Shown in pieces: positions 33,485 through 42,669 of a stretch of DNA of 64,000 nt; within the stretch, counting starts at the first letter, position 1, and each line of letters opens with the position of its first letter. Both the position numbers and the translations under genes were made by a program. Below the pieces are notes generated by a model. The model was not told where the DNA came from. It saw nothing but the letters and a program-made list of their open reading frames with translations, and did no database searches. Origin of the DNA: Rhodovulum sp. (GTDB taxonomy: Bacteria > Pseudomonadota > Alphaproteobacteria > Rhodobacterales > Rhodobacteraceae); contig PALT01000034.1 of the NCBI GenBank assembly GCA_002706605.1, positions 124,001 through 188,000 on the forward strand, written 5' to 3'.

Positions 33485-34138
33485 TTACAGGATTTTCTGC
33501 CCTGTTTTTGCCCAGTCCGCCATAAAGGCCTCAAGACCCTTGTCGGTCAGGACGTGGTTGGCCATCGACTTGATCACGGCGGGCGGTGCGGTGGCCACAT
33601 CGGCACCGATCAGAGCAGCGTCTTTCATGTGGTTCACGGTGCGCACAGAGGCCGCCAGAATCTGGGTTTCAAAACCGTAGTTGTCATAGATCGTGCGGAT
33701 GTCCGCGATCAGGTCCATGCCGTCGATGTTGATGTCGTCCAGACGACCGATAAAGGGCGAGATATAGGTCGCACCGGCCTTGGCAGCCAGCAGAGCCTGG
33801 TTCGCACTAAAGCACAGGGTCACGTTCAGCTTGTTGCCCTCGTCCGACAGGACCTTACAGGCCTTCAGGCCGTCCCACGTCAGCGGCACCTTGATGCAGA
33901 TGTTTTCGGCGATCTGGGCCAGCTTGCGACCCTCGGCGATCATGTCGTCTGCTTCGGTTGCGACGACTTCGGCCGAGACGGGGCCGTCGACCAGATCACA
34001 GATCTCTTTGGTGACTTCCAGAATGTCGCGACCCGATTTCATGATGATCGAGGGGTTGGTGGTGACCCCGTCGACCATGCCCAGATCGTTCAGTTCTGCA
34101 ATGGCGGCCACATCGGCGGTATCGACAAAGAATTTCAT
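33485..34138 (-). CDS. Transaldolase / fructose-6-phosphate aldolase-type, small form
   Basis: 217 residues, the short TalC/Fsa-type class I aldolase. [11 protein letters not shown] gives Asp6, [12 protein letters not shown] is the family loop, and the Schiff-base lysine is Lys83 in [21 protein letters not shown] follows. Most alphaproteobacterial members act as transaldolases in the pentose phosphate pathway rather than as fructose-6-phosphate aldolases. The gene is divergent from priA, and a TTGCGC/GCGCAA repeat lies in the 89-bp gap. Confidence 0.9.
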   Translation of the reverse strand: MKFFVDTADVAAIAELNDLGMVDGVTTNPSIIMKSGRDILEVTKEICDLVDGPVSAEVVATEADDMIAEGRKLAQIAENICIKVPLTWDGLKACKVLSDEGNKLNVTLCFSANQALLAAKAGATYISPFIGRLDDINIDGMDLIADIRTIYDNYGFETQILAASVRTVNHMKDAALIGADVATAPPAVIKSMANHVLTDKGLEAFMADWAKTGQKIL

Positions 34139-34227
34139 TGTTCACGTCCTGCGGTTACAAGGGGATTGTTTGCGCCCGTGATAGCGCAAGCATAGATTAT
34201 CGAAAACCCCTGTTACGAACCATCCGG

Positions 34228-36423
34228 ATGAACGCGCAAGATTTCTTTGAAGAGGGAGCACTGATCGCGGTGCAGACCACCCAGCCGCTTGACCGTGCGC
34301 TGGATTACCGCGCGCCCGAAGGGGGCTGTGCGCTTGGGGCCTTTGTCGAGGTGCCTTTGGGCCCGCGCAAGGTGATCGGCGTGGTCTGGGGGCCGGGCGA
34401 GGGCGGCTATGACCTGTCGCGGGTGCGGGGCGTGTCGCGGGTTCTGGACGTGGCCCCGATGGGCGAGGATATGCGCGCGTTCCTCATGCGGGCGGGGGAT
34501 TACACGTTGACGCCGCTGTCCTCGATGCTGCGCCTTGCGACGCGGGCGCCGGGTCTGGGCGGGGCGGTGTCGATGCGCAAGGTTTACCGGCGCGGGGATG
34601 TCGAACCCGACCGGATGACCGATGCGCGCCGCCGTGTGCTTGAGGTGTTGAACGATTACGGCGGGCTGTCCTTTACCCTGTCGGAACTGTCGGAAATGGC
34701 AGGTGTCACCACGTCTGTGGTCAAGGGGTTGGTCAAAACCGGCGCCGTGTCCGAGGAAGACGCGCCGCGCGACATGCCCTATCCGCGTCTGGACCCGATG
34801 CGCGCGGGCAAGGACCTGACCGATGATCAAGCGGCGGCGGCCAAGACCCTGCGCGATGCGATTGCCGCGCGCGCCTTCGGGGCGACGATGCTGAAGGGCG
34901 TGACCGGATCGGGTAAGACCGAGGTCTATCTAGAGGCCGTCGCGGAATGTCTGGCCCAAGGGCGGCAGGCGCTGGTCCTGTTGCCGGAAATCGCCCTGAC
35001 CACCGAGTTTCTAACGCGGATCGAGGCGCGGTTCGGCGCGCGTCCCGCCGAGTGGCATTCGGGCGTGACGATGACCGAACGGCGGCGGTGCTGGAAAATG
35101 GTGGGGCAGGGCGCGGCGCAGGTCGTCGTCGGCGCACGATCCGCGCTGTACCTGCCGTTTCAGGACCTTGGCCTGCTCGTCGTGGATGAGGAACACGACA
35201 GTTCCTATAAGCAAGAGGACGGCGCCCTTTATAACGCCCGCGATATGGCGGTGTTGCGCGCGTCCTATTGCGGGGCGCGGGTGGTTCTGGCCTCGGCCAC
35301 GCCCAGCCTTGAGACCTGGGCCAATGTCGAGGCGGGGAAATACGACCGGCTGGATCTGACGTCGCGGTTCGGCGATGCGGTCCTGCCCGAAATGCGCGCG
35401 ATCGACATGCGTGATGAAGAGCTGCCGAGCAGCCGCTGGATCTCTCCGACCCTACAGGGCGAGGTCACCAAACGCGTCGCGGCGGGTGAACAATCCCTGA
35501 TCTTTTTGAATCGACGCGGCTATGCACCCGTCACGATCTGTCGCGCCTGTGGCCATCAGATCGGGTGCGATCATTGCGATGCGCGGATGGTCGAACACCG
35601 GTTCCAGAAACGTCTGGTCTGTCACCAATGCGGCGAGACGAAACCGATCCCCGAGGCCTGTCCCAGTTGTCAGGTCGAGGGCAAGCTTGCCCCCGTCGGC
35701 CCAGGTGTCGAACGCATCGCCGAAGAGGTGTCCGACCTGTTTCCCGACGCCCGCGTGGCGGTGTTGTCCTCGGATCTCTACGGATCGGCCCGCGCATTGA
35801 AAGAGATGATCGAAACCATCGCGGCGGGGGGCGCGGACATCATCATCGGCACCCAGATCGTCGCCAAGGGCCATAACTTTCCCAACCTCACGCTGGTCGG
35901 GGTGATCGATGCCGATCTGGGCCTGCAGGGGTCGGATTTGCGCGCAGCCGAACGCACGTTTCAATTGATGAGGCAAGTGGCAGGGCGCGCGGGGCGGTCG
36001 GTGAAACCCGGTCTGGCCCTGCTACAGACCTTTCAGCCCGAGCATCCCGTGATCCGCGCGATCCTGTCGGGCGATGACGAAGGGTTCTGGCGCGCCGAGG
36101 CGGAACAGCGCAAGGCGGCGGGCGTGCCCCCGTTCGGGCGGCTGGCGGGGGTGGTTTTGTCCGGTCCCGATGCGCCGACGGTGTTTGATGTGGCGGGGCA
36201 ACTGGCGCGGCGCGACGGTCCGCTGCGCGCGGTCGGGGCACAGGTGTTCGGCCCCGCACCCGCCCCGATTGCCCGTGTGCGCGGACGTCACCGCGTGCGG
36301 TTGTTGATCAAGGCGGCCAAGGGCGTTCCGATCCAGAACGCCCTGCGTGATTGGGCGGCGCAAGTGAAACTGCCCAATAACGTGCGGCTGCAAATCGACA
36401 TCGATCCGCAGAGTTTCTACTAG
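34228..36423 (+). CDS. priA: Primosomal protein N' (PriA helicase)
   Basis: 731 residues from the ATG at 34228; the upstream in-frame extension overlaps the transaldolase start region and is not conserved. The N-terminal 3'-end-binding domain is followed by Walker A GVTGSGKTE, Walker B VVDEEHD, and eight zinc-binding cysteines (CRACGHQIGCDHCD, then CHQCG and CPSC). Helicase motifs V-VI (IIIGTQIVAKGHNFPNLTLVG, QVAGRAGR) are present. PriA restarts collapsed replication forks. Its last bases overlap the end of the convergent YeeE gene by 4 bp. Confidence 0.96.
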   Translation: MNAQDFFEEGALIAVQTTQPLDRALDYRAPEGGCALGAFVEVPLGPRKVIGVVWGPGEGGYDLSRVRGVSRVLDVAPMGEDMRAFLMRAGDYTLTPLSSMLRLATRAPGLGGAVSMRKVYRRGDVEPDRMTDARRRVLEVLNDYGGLSFTLSELSEMAGVTTSVVKGLVKTGAVSEEDAPRDMPYPRLDPMRAGKDLTDDQAAAAKTLRDAIAARAFGATMLKGVTGSGKTEVYLEAVAECLAQGRQALVLLPEIALTTEFLTRIEARFGARPAEWHSGVTMTERRRCWKMVGQGAAQVVVGARSALYLPFQDLGLLVVDEEHDSSYKQEDGALYNARDMAVLRASYCGARVVLASATPSLETWANVEAGKYDRLDLTSRFGDAVLPEMRAIDMRDEELPSSRWISPTLQGEVTKRVAAGEQSLIFLNRRGYAPVTICRACGHQIGCDHCDARMVEHRFQKRLVCHQCGETKPIPEACPSCQVEGKLAPVGPGVERIAEEVSDLFPDARVAVLSSDLYGSARALKEMIETIAAGGADIIIGTQIVAKGHNFPNLTLVGVIDADLGLQGSDLRAAERTFQLMRQVAGRAGRSVKPGLALLQTFQPEHPVIRAILSGDDEGFWRAEAEQRKAAGVPPFGRLAGVVLSGPDAPTVFDVAGQLARRDGPLRAVGAQVFGPAPAPIARVRGRHRVRLLIKAAKGVPIQNALRDWAAQVKLPNNVRLQIDIDPQSFY

Positions 36424-37487
36424 GTAAAGGACGGCGCGTGATGGCCCGGCTGATCGATCAGGATGTCGGTCGCCATCGCCCCGATCCACATGCAAAACAG
36501 GGCCAGCCACGCGGTCGCAACAAAGATCGACCCGCCCGTGACTCCCGCCCCGATGGCACAGCCCCCCGCCAGCATCCCGCCAAAGCCCATCAACGCCGCG
36601 CCGATCATCGCGCGCTTCATATTGTCGGCGTCCTGAAAGCCCTGAAAGATCAGCTCTCCCCGCAACAGTGCCGACAGGAAGGCGCCGAAAAACACGCCGG
36701 GGACAAGGCCGATGTCGAACTCGATCACCGGATTTTCCTCTAGGAAAAACATCAACATATTGGCGGATGGGCGGGTAAAGGTCGCGCTTTCGATCTGGAC
36801 GGGGTCAAAGGCCACTTGGGCCAGAGCGAATGTCGAAATCCACCCCACCGCGACGGCAAACCCCACGCCCGAGGCAAACACCAGAACCCGCGCCGAGATG
36901 CGGTTACGGAGCGACACAAAGATCGCGAATACGGCCAATCCCGCGCCAAACACCAACCCCGTTGCATCAGGCAGGTGCAGCGCGGCCAGCAGGTCCACGT
37001 TCTTGCCCCCCGGCGTGACCCAAAGCGCGGCCAAATTGTTGCGCAGCGGGGCCAGCCATCCGTGCAGCGACATCTGCGCCACCACCGCGAAAATCAGGCC
37101 CGACACCACAGAGCGCAGGTTGCCGGTCGCCGCCAGAACCAGCAACCGCCCCGAACAGCCCCTCGCCAGAACCATGCCCGCGCCAAACATCAACCCGCCA
37201 ATGATCGCGCCCGACCATGATCCGGTGACGGCCATCATCCGCGCGTCGCTGGCCCGCATCAGGCCCAGCATCTGCGCCCCCTGCACCCAGAAGATCGCGG
37301 TCGAAAAGGTCAACAGCCACACAGACACGCGCGTCCCCATCCGGCCCCGCGCGAACTCCACCGTCGCCGCGCGCAGACAGAACGCCGATCGTTGCGCCGA
37401 GAACCCGAACAACACGCCCGTTAGCAACCCAAGGATCAGCGCCGTATGCGTTTCGCCCAGCGTCTCGACAAGTGGCAGGATATCCAT
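36420..37487 (-). CDS. YeeE/YedE family (sulfur transport) membrane protein
   Basis: 355 residues from the ATG at 37487. It has about ten hydrophobic helices in two repeats. GCSGRLLVLAATGNLRS and FGGMLAGGCAIGAGVTGGS are the two conserved cysteine-bearing loops of the YeeE/YedE (TsuA) family, which imports thiosulfate or related sulfur species. The AQRSAFCLRAATVEF loop near the N-terminus is another conserved cysteine site. The 116-bp gap to the divergent MFS gene carries several palindromes, one resembling a sulfide-responsive SqrR/BigR operator. Confidence 0.85.
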   Translation of the reverse strand: MDILPLVETLGETHTALILGLLTGVLFGFSAQRSAFCLRAATVEFARGRMGTRVSVWLLTFSTAIFWVQGAQMLGLMRASDARMMAVTGSWSGAIIGGLMFGAGMVLARGCSGRLLVLAATGNLRSVVSGLIFAVVAQMSLHGWLAPLRNNLAALWVTPGGKNVDLLAALHLPDATGLVFGAGLAVFAIFVSLRNRISARVLVFASGVGFAVAVGWISTFALAQVAFDPVQIESATFTRPSANMLMFFLEENPVIEFDIGLVPGVFFGAFLSALLRGELIFQGFQDADNMKRAMIGAALMGFGGMLAGGCAIGAGVTGGSIFVATAWLALFCMWIGAMATDILIDQPGHHAPSFT

Positions 37488-37496
37488 AGCGACCCC

Positions 37497-37577
37497 ATAC
37501 ATTGATTTTCGTGAATGTATAATGCGGGCGCACACCGATCCTTGATCTGGATCAGGCGTAAATTGACCTCGTCAATT
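37497..37577. promoter_or_regulatory. Palindrome-rich regulatory gap between yeeE-like and MFS genes
   Basis: Three separate elements are visible. ATACATT-N10-AATGTAT (37497-37520) has perfect 7-bp arms and contains ATTG-N8-GAAT, close to the ATTC-N8-GAAT site recalled for SqrR. TTGAT-CTGG-ATCAG (37542-37555) is a one-mismatch FNR box. AATTGAC-CTC-GTCAATT (37561-37577) is a perfect palindrome. The first is about 10 bp upstream of the YeeE start codon. Which gene each controls is not clear. Confidence 0.6.
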
Positions 37578-37603
37578 ACCTGTGGGGCGGCTAACGATGG
37601 GCT

Positions 37604-38836
37604 ATGTTCGAATCTGTTTCCCTGAATGATGTGGATCACCTGCCGCGCTGGCGTCGTCCGGTGGTTCTGTTGATCCTGATGTCGATTGCGATGCCCGTGG
37701 CCTTTGCCACGTGGTCGGCGCTGCTAAATAACTTTGTGATCGAGGTCGCGGATTTCACGGGCAAGGAAATCGGCCTGCTGCATTCGGTACGCGAAATTCC
37801 GGGGTTTCTGGCGGTTGGGGTGATCGCGTTGATCATGTTCATCCGCGAACAGGTGCTGGGTCTGATCGCGCTCTTGCTACTTGGGGCGGCGACGGCGGTG
37901 ACGGCGTGGTATCCCTCCCTTGGCGGGATTTTGACCATCACCATGCTCAGTTCTATCGGGTTTCACTATTATGAGACCGTGAACCAGAGCCTTCAGCTTC
38001 AGTGGATCGACAAGGGCCGCGCGCCGCAGGTTCTGGGCTGGCTGGTTGCAGCGGGCTCTGCGGCGTCGCTGGTCGCCTATAGCATTCTGGTGCTGACATG
38101 GGGGCCGCTGGGTCTGACCTACAACATCGTTTACATGATCGCGGGCGGGTTTACCGTTTTGGTCACGCTGTTCTGTATCGTGGCCTTTCCACAGTTCGAA
38201 ACGCCCCATCCGCAGGTCAAGAAATTCATCCTGCGCCGTCGCTATTGGCTGTATTATCTGCTGCAATTCATGGCCGGTGCGCGGCGTCAGATTTTCGTGG
38301 TGTTCGCGGCCTTTATGATGGTCGAACTGTTCGGGTTCGAGGTGCATGAGGTGACCGGCCTGTTCCTGTTGAACTTTGTCGCGAACATGGTTTTCGCCCC
38401 TTTGATGGGCAAGGCCGTGGGCAAATGGGGCGAACGGCGCGCGCTGGCGTTTGAATATGTGGGCCTGATCGGGGTGTTTCTGGCCTATGGCGGGATTTAC
38501 TATTTCGGCTGGGGCGTGGTGTTGGCGGCGGCCCTCTATGTGATTGACCATTTGTTTTTCGCGCTGGCCTTTGCCCTGAAAACCTATTTCCAGAAAATCG
38601 CCGATCCCGGTGACATCGCGCCCACGGCGGCGGTGGCTTTTACCATCAACCATATCGCGGCGGTGGGCCTGCCGACGGTTCTGGGCATCCTGTGGGTTGC
38701 CTCGCCCGCGGCGGTGTTTTTGCTGGCGGCGGGGATGGCGTCGGTGTCTCTGATGTTGGCCCTGATGATCCCGCGCCACCCCGAACCGGGGCATGAGACG
38801 GTGTTCTCACGCGGACGTCACGTGGCCCGCGCATAG
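37604..38836 (+). CDS. MFS transporter
   Basis: 410 residues with twelve hydrophobic segments. Conserved loops include the loop 2-3 GLLHSVREIPGFLAVG and ETVNQSLQLQWIDKGRAPQV in the middle, which is characteristic of an uncharacterised MFS branch found in Rhodobacterales. RRRYWLYYLLQFMAGARRQIF starts the second half. It is divergent from the sulfur transporter gene and may share its regulation. Substrate unknown. A 51-bp gap separates it from msrA. Confidence 0.82.
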   Translation: MFESVSLNDVDHLPRWRRPVVLLILMSIAMPVAFATWSALLNNFVIEVADFTGKEIGLLHSVREIPGFLAVGVIALIMFIREQVLGLIALLLLGAATAVTAWYPSLGGILTITMLSSIGFHYYETVNQSLQLQWIDKGRAPQVLGWLVAAGSAASLVAYSILVLTWGPLGLTYNIVYMIAGGFTVLVTLFCIVAFPQFETPHPQVKKFILRRRYWLYYLLQFMAGARRQIFVVFAAFMMVELFGFEVHEVTGLFLLNFVANMVFAPLMGKAVGKWGERRALAFEYVGLIGVFLAYGGIYYFGWGVVLAAALYVIDHLFFALAFALKTYFQKIADPGDIAPTAAVAFTINHIAAVGLPTVLGILWVASPAAVFLLAAGMASVSLMLALMIPRHPEPGHETVFSRGRHVARA

Positions 38837-38887
38837 AAATCCGCGCGGCGCACCCTATATTCTAGGCAGATCACAAAGGAGCATCCC

Positions 38888-39538
38888 ATGTTCGGTTTCG
38901 CCCGCAAAAAGGTTGAGATGATCGCACCCGCCGACGCCCTGCCGGGGCGCGAGACGCCGATCCCCACCGCGCCCAAACATTTCCTGTCTGGCATTGACCT
39001 GAAATCCCCTGTCCCCGATGGGATGGAGGAAGCCATGTTTGGCATGGGCTGTTTCTGGGGGGTGGAGCGTCTGTTCTGGAACACCGATGGTGTGTGGCTG
39101 TCGATGGTGGGCTATGCGGGGGGCTATACCCCGAACCCGACCTATCAAGAGACCTGTACCGGCCAGACCGGCCATAATGAGGTCGTGCGCGTGATCTTTG
39201 ATCCCGCCCGCGTCACCTATGAACAGTTGCTGCAAGTGTTTTGGGAGGGTCACGACCCCACCCAAGGCATGCGTCAGGGCAATGATATGGGCACGCAGTA
39301 CCGCTCGGGCATCTATACCTATTCGCCCGAGCAACAGGCCGCAGCACTGGCGTCCAAGGCCGCCTTTGCCCCGCGTCTGTCGGCCGCCGGATATGGTGCC
39401 ATCACGACCGAAATCATCCCCGCCCCGGTGTTCTATTACGCCGAGGATTATCACCAGCAATACCTCGCCAAAAATCCGAACGGATACTGCGGCTTGGGGG
39501 GCACCGGCGTGTCCTGTCCCATCGGGGTGGGCGTTTAA
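38888..39538 (+). CDS. msrA: Peptide-methionine (S)-S-oxide reductase MsrA
   Basis: 216 residues. The catalytic cysteine is Cys55 in [33 protein letters not shown] and [20 protein letters not shown] are standard MsrA blocks, and [12 protein letters not shown] near the C-terminus holds resolving cysteines. It repairs oxidised methionine in proteins. AAAGGAG precedes the ATG. MsrB is not adjacent. Confidence 0.95.
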   Translation: MFGFARKKVEMIAPADALPGRETPIPTAPKHFLSGIDLKSPVPDGMEEAMFGMGCFWGVERLFWNTDGVWLSMVGYAGGYTPNPTYQETCTGQTGHNEVVRVIFDPARVTYEQLLQVFWEGHDPTQGMRQGNDMGTQYRSGIYTYSPEQQAAALASKAAFAPRLSAAGYGAITTEIIPAPVFYYAEDYHQQYLAKNPNGYCGLGGTGVSCPIGVGV

Positions 39539-39607
39539 GGCCTGTTTGGCTTGACCACTGGCGGGCGCGTGGCTATCGACCAATCAACACTGATAGGAGC
39601 CCGCGCC

Positions 39608-40477
39608 ATGCCGACCTTTACCGCCCTGACGACCCTGACCGGCAAGGACGCCGCCGAAGCCCTTGGTGAGGCGATGGAAACGCTGATCCCCGAACCCTAT
39701 GGCGTTGGCGTGTTCGAGATCGAGGACGGCTCGGGGCTATGGGAGGTCGGCGGCTATTTCAACGAGGCCCCCGATGTGGCCGGTCTGGCCCTGTTGGCAG
39801 CGATGCATCAGGCCAAGGATTTCACTGTTTCCGAACTGCCCGACGTGGATTGGGTGGCCAAGGTCAAACGCGAACTGGCCCCCGTCGTTGCGGGCCGGTT
39901 CTTTGTCTACGGTAGCCACGATGCCGATCAGATCCCCGAGGGCTCGGTCGCGCTGTTGATTGAGGCGGCGATGGCGTTTGGCACGGGGCACCATGGCACG
40001 ACGCTTGGGTGTTTGCGGGCGCTGGACCTGCTGGCCGAACGCGGGTTCGTGGGTAAAAACGTTGCCGATATTGGCTGTGGCACGGCGGTTCTGGCGATGG
40101 CGGCGGCCAAGATCTGGGACGGCGTCATGATGGCCAGCGATATTGATCAGGTGGCCGTGGACGTGGCCGAGGCCAACGTGACCGCCAACGATCTTGAGGG
40201 CCGCGTGAAATGTGTCGAGGCCGCCGGTTTCGACCACCCCGACCTACAGGCCAAAGCGCCCTTTGATCTGGTGTTCGCCAATATTCTAAAGGGGCCGCTG
40301 ATCGCGCTTTCGCCCGATATGGCCGACAACATCCAATCAGGCGGCTATGCGATTCTGTCCGGCATTCTGAACCCTCAAGCCGACGAAGTTGTCGCAACTT
40401 ACGGCGAAAACGGGTTCACTGTTATCAATCGCGAAGAAATCACCGACTGGACCTGCCTATTGTTGCAAAAACAATAG
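39608..40477 (+). CDS. prmA: Ribosomal protein L11 methyltransferase PrmA
   Basis: 289 residues from the ATG at 39608, with TAGGAG eight bases upstream; the earlier in-frame start is 19 codons away and less likely. The SAM-binding motif is VADIGCGTAVLAMAAAKIW. AFGTGHHGTTLGCLRAL before it and FDLVFANILKGPLIAL after it are typical PrmA features. It methylates ribosomal protein L11 at several amino groups. It lies 69 bp after msrA and may be read from it. Confidence 0.9.
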   Translation: MPTFTALTTLTGKDAAEALGEAMETLIPEPYGVGVFEIEDGSGLWEVGGYFNEAPDVAGLALLAAMHQAKDFTVSELPDVDWVAKVKRELAPVVAGRFFVYGSHDADQIPEGSVALLIEAAMAFGTGHHGTTLGCLRALDLLAERGFVGKNVADIGCGTAVLAMAAAKIWDGVMMASDIDQVAVDVAEANVTANDLEGRVKCVEAAGFDHPDLQAKAPFDLVFANILKGPLIALSPDMADNIQSGGYAILSGILNPQADEVVATYGENGFTVINREEITDWTCLLLQKQ

Positions 40478-40549
40478 GTCGCGCGCCACACTTCTGCCCC
40501 AGTTTTTTCGTAAAAAACGCACAGGTGGGGCCAGTGTAGGAGTGTGTTT

Positions 40550-40897
40550 ATGGCTGACCCTTATATGAGGGATTTCCAAGGACGGCTGAAACGTATCGAA
40601 CGCATCCACAAACGTGGCGGCGGGTTCGAGGCGGCCGGTACTTTGGGGCGTTCTGCTTATCGTCAGCCCGCACAAAAGCGGTCGCTTATGCGGCCTCTGA
40701 TCTTGGTGCTGGGTTGTGCTGTGATGCTCAAGGCGGGTCTGTATGCACAGATTGGCCCTGTGGATTATGCGGAACGTGTGGACCGTCTGCGTCAGGGGAC
40801 CGAGGTTGAACAAATCGGTGCCTATGTGATGCAGGCTGATGCGGTCACCATCGCGATTTCGGACTTTTTGAAAGAACTGTTCAAAACGCCCGTTTGA
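40550..40897 (+). CDS. Hypothetical protein with one membrane helix
   Basis: 115 residues from the ATG at 40550, preceded by TAGGAG with 8-bp spacing; a GTG six bases earlier is less likely. The N-terminus is basic (RLKRIERIHKRGGGFEAAG), followed by a single hydrophobic helix (LILVLGCAVMLKAGLYA, about residues 50-66) and a short C-terminal part (YAERVDRLRQGTEVEQIGAYV). I do not recognise a named family. The layout (basic cytosolic tail, helix, periplasmic part) suggests a small inner-membrane protein. A terminator follows 24 bp after the stop. Confidence 0.7.
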   Translation: MADPYMRDFQGRLKRIERIHKRGGGFEAAGTLGRSAYRQPAQKRSLMRPLILVLGCAVMLKAGLYAQIGPVDYAERVDRLRQGTEVEQIGAYVMQADAVTIAISDFLKELFKTPV

Positions 40898-40920
40898 CCG
40901 GTGCCATTTCGGCAAAAGAA

Positions 40921-40957
40921 AACCCCGCGCGGTCGGACCGGGCGGGGTTCAATTTTT
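40921..40957. terminator. Bidirectional terminator
   Basis: AACCCCGC and GCGGGGTT form the outer stem around an inner CGGTC/GACCG hairpin. CAATTTTTT follows on the plus strand. It ends both the hypothetical gene and the convergent DUF1127 gene. Confidence 0.85.
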
Positions 40958-40978
40958 TCGAGGTGTCATAAATGCCTC

Positions 40979-41167
40979 TTAGCGCAGCTTCTGGATGTCG
41001 CTGCGGGTCAGACCGATGTCCGACAGAGTTTCGTCGCTGAGGTCCGACAAAACGTCTTGGGTTTTGCGGGTTTCCATCCAGTCCATGACGGCGGAAACGA
41101 CGCGGTAGATAGCCGACGACAGACCCAGATCGGTCAGCGCGGGACGGTAGATGTCGTATGCACGCAT
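40979..41167 (-). CDS. DUF1127 domain-containing small protein
   Basis: 62 residues. The DUF1127 (YjiS-like) C-terminal signature is LSDLSDETLSDIGLTRSDI. Small proteins of this family in alphaproteobacteria are arginine-rich RNA-associated or phosphate/carbon-metabolism modulators in some species; here only the end is typical. A GGGCGCT leader and a single start fit a stand-alone gene with its promoter in the 316-bp gap before ruvC. Confidence 0.88.
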   Translation of the reverse strand: MRAYDIYRPALTDLGLSSAIYRVVSAVMDWMETRKTQDVLSDLSDETLSDIGLTRSDIQKLR

Positions 41168-41483
41168 TGGAGCGCCCTTTCAGTTTTCAAAGTGCCTATT
41201 TATTGGTGATTGCCATCTAAATATCGCCCGCTTTTCGTACAAGAATGAAATTTGTCATCCCTGACATGCTGCGACTGCATAGCTTAGGGTGTCTAACAAG
41301 TTATTGAAAAACTTTAACAAAACTGTGTTCTGGTGTCGCGATCCCGCATCTGGATGTCGCGTTTGGAACAGGATCGCGCGAAACGCTCTAAAAACGACAT
41401 TTCGCGGGGAAAACCTATTCATCCTAGCCGATGTTCACTTTTCGTGCTACTTGGGGTCAAAAGCAGAACAAAATGAGGCGAGC
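41168..41483. other. Gene-free gap before ruvC with hairpin and possible LexA box
   Basis: This 316-bp gap between the divergent DUF1127 and ruvC genes contains no credible gene; an in-frame upstream extension of ruvC has no ribosome-binding site or conservation. A perfect 8-bp inverted repeat CGCGATCC/GGATCGCG (41338-41379) encloses 26 bases. GTTC-ACTTTTC-GTGC at 41433-41447 differs by one base from the alphaproteobacterial LexA site GTTC-N7-GTTC, 37 bp before the ruvC start. SOS control of ruvCAB is known in this class. Confidence 0.45.
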
Positions 41484-41987
41484 ATGCGTGTTTTGGGAAT
41501 AGACCCGGGACTACGGAACATGGGCTGGGGCGTGATTGAGGTGAACGGATCGCGAATCGCGCATGTGGCCAACGGGATTTGCCACACGGCCAAGGGCGAA
41601 TTGGCGGACCGGCTGTTGTCTCTGCATGATCAGTTGCAGGCGGTGATTGACCGTTATGTTCCCGACACGGCGGCGGTCGAACAGACCTTTGTGAACAAGG
41701 ACGGGGTCGCGACCCTGAAACTGGGTCAGGCGCGGGCGATTGCCCTGTTGGTACCGGCCAAGGCGGGTCTCAGCATCGGGGAATACGCCCCGAACGCGGT
41801 GAAAAAGACCGTGGTCGGCGTGGGCCATGCCGCGAAACAACAGATCGACCATATGGTGCGCCTGCAATTGCCGGGTGTACAGATCGAGGGGCCGGATGCC
41901 GCCGATGCCTTGGCCATCGCGCTGTGCCACGCCCATCATTCACAAAGCGCGGGGCGTCTGGCCGCCGCAGTGGGGCGGGCACGATGA
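41484..41987 (+). CDS. ruvC: Holliday junction resolvase RuvC
   Basis: 167 residues from the ATG at 41484, with GAGG five bases upstream. The first active-site aspartate is Asp7 in [32 protein letters not shown] carries the catalytic glutamate, and the last aspartates are in [16 protein letters not shown]. RuvC cuts four-way junctions delivered by RuvAB. The stop overlaps the ruvA start (ATGA). Confidence 0.96.
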   Translation: MRVLGIDPGLRNMGWGVIEVNGSRIAHVANGICHTAKGELADRLLSLHDQLQAVIDRYVPDTAAVEQTFVNKDGVATLKLGQARAIALLVPAKAGLSIGEYAPNAVKKTVVGVGHAAKQQIDHMVRLQLPGVQIEGPDAADALAIALCHAHHSQSAGRLAAAVGRAR

Positions 41988-42658
41988 TTGGCAAGCTAAG
42001 CGGACGGATCGACTATCGCGGTACGGACCATGTTCTGTTGGATGTGCGCGGGGTGGGATATATTGTCTATGTTTCCGAGCGGACGATGGCGGCGCTGCCC
42101 CGTGCAGGGGAATTTACCGCGCTTTATACCGAACTGATGGTGCGCGAAGACCTGATGCAGCTGTTCGGGTTCACCTCGCTGGTGGAAAAGGAATGGCACC
42201 GCCTGTTGATGAGCGTGCAGGGCATCGGGGCCAAGGCGTCGATGGCGATCCTTGGGACGCTGGGGCCGGATGGCGTGTCGCGTGCAATCGCGCTGGGCGA
42301 TTGGACGGCGGTAAAAGCCGCGCCGGGGGTCGGTCCCAAAATCGCACAGCGCGTTGTGAATGAGCTAAAAGACAAGGCGCCCACGGTCATGGCAATGGGC
42401 GCGGCGGTGAATACGGTTTCCGCCCCGACGGATGCGGTGATCGACGATGAACCGGTTTCCGTCCCGACACCCGTCGCCACGCCGCGTCCCGCGCAGACCG
42501 CGAATACCCAATCCGAGGCCCTGTCGGCCCTGTCAAACCTTGGCTATAGTCCGTCCGAGGCGGCAAGCGCCGTGGCACAGGCCGCAGGGGATGCGCCCGA
42601 GGCCAGCACAGCCGATTTGATCCGCACGGCCTTGCGTCTGTTGGCGCCAAAGGGGTAA
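41984..42658 (+). CDS. ruvA: Holliday junction branch migration protein RuvA
   Basis: 224 residues from the ATG at 41984. The N-terminal OB fold begins [13 protein letters not shown], followed by helix-hairpin-helix elements [20 protein letters not shown] and [19 protein letters not shown] flexible proline/threonine-rich linker of about 35 residues precedes the RuvB-binding C-terminal domain ([20 protein letters not shown]). It binds the junction and guides RuvB. It overlaps ruvC by 4 bp and is 11 bp from ruvB. Confidence 0.96.
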   Translation: MIGKLSGRIDYRGTDHVLLDVRGVGYIVYVSERTMAALPRAGEFTALYTELMVREDLMQLFGFTSLVEKEWHRLLMSVQGIGAKASMAILGTLGPDGVSRAIALGDWTAVKAAPGVGPKIAQRVVNELKDKAPTVMAMGAAVNTVSAPTDAVIDDEPVSVPTPVATPRPAQTANTQSEALSALSNLGYSPSEAASAVAQAAGDAPEASTADLIRTALRLLAPKG

Positions 42659-42669
42659 TCGGTTGATCT

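Noticed and set aside
37561-37577. FNR or FixK site AATTGAC-CTC-GTCAATT
   Set aside because: The arms fit, but the centre is one base too short for FNR (N4 between TTGAT and ATCAA) and for FixK (TTGA-N6-TCAA), so the protein that binds it is unknown.
41289-41483. N-terminal extension of ruvC by 65 codons
   Set aside because: The extension is AT-rich, has no family similarity and no Shine-Dalgarno site, while the ATG at 41484 has GAGG and starts with the conserved MRVLGIDPG.
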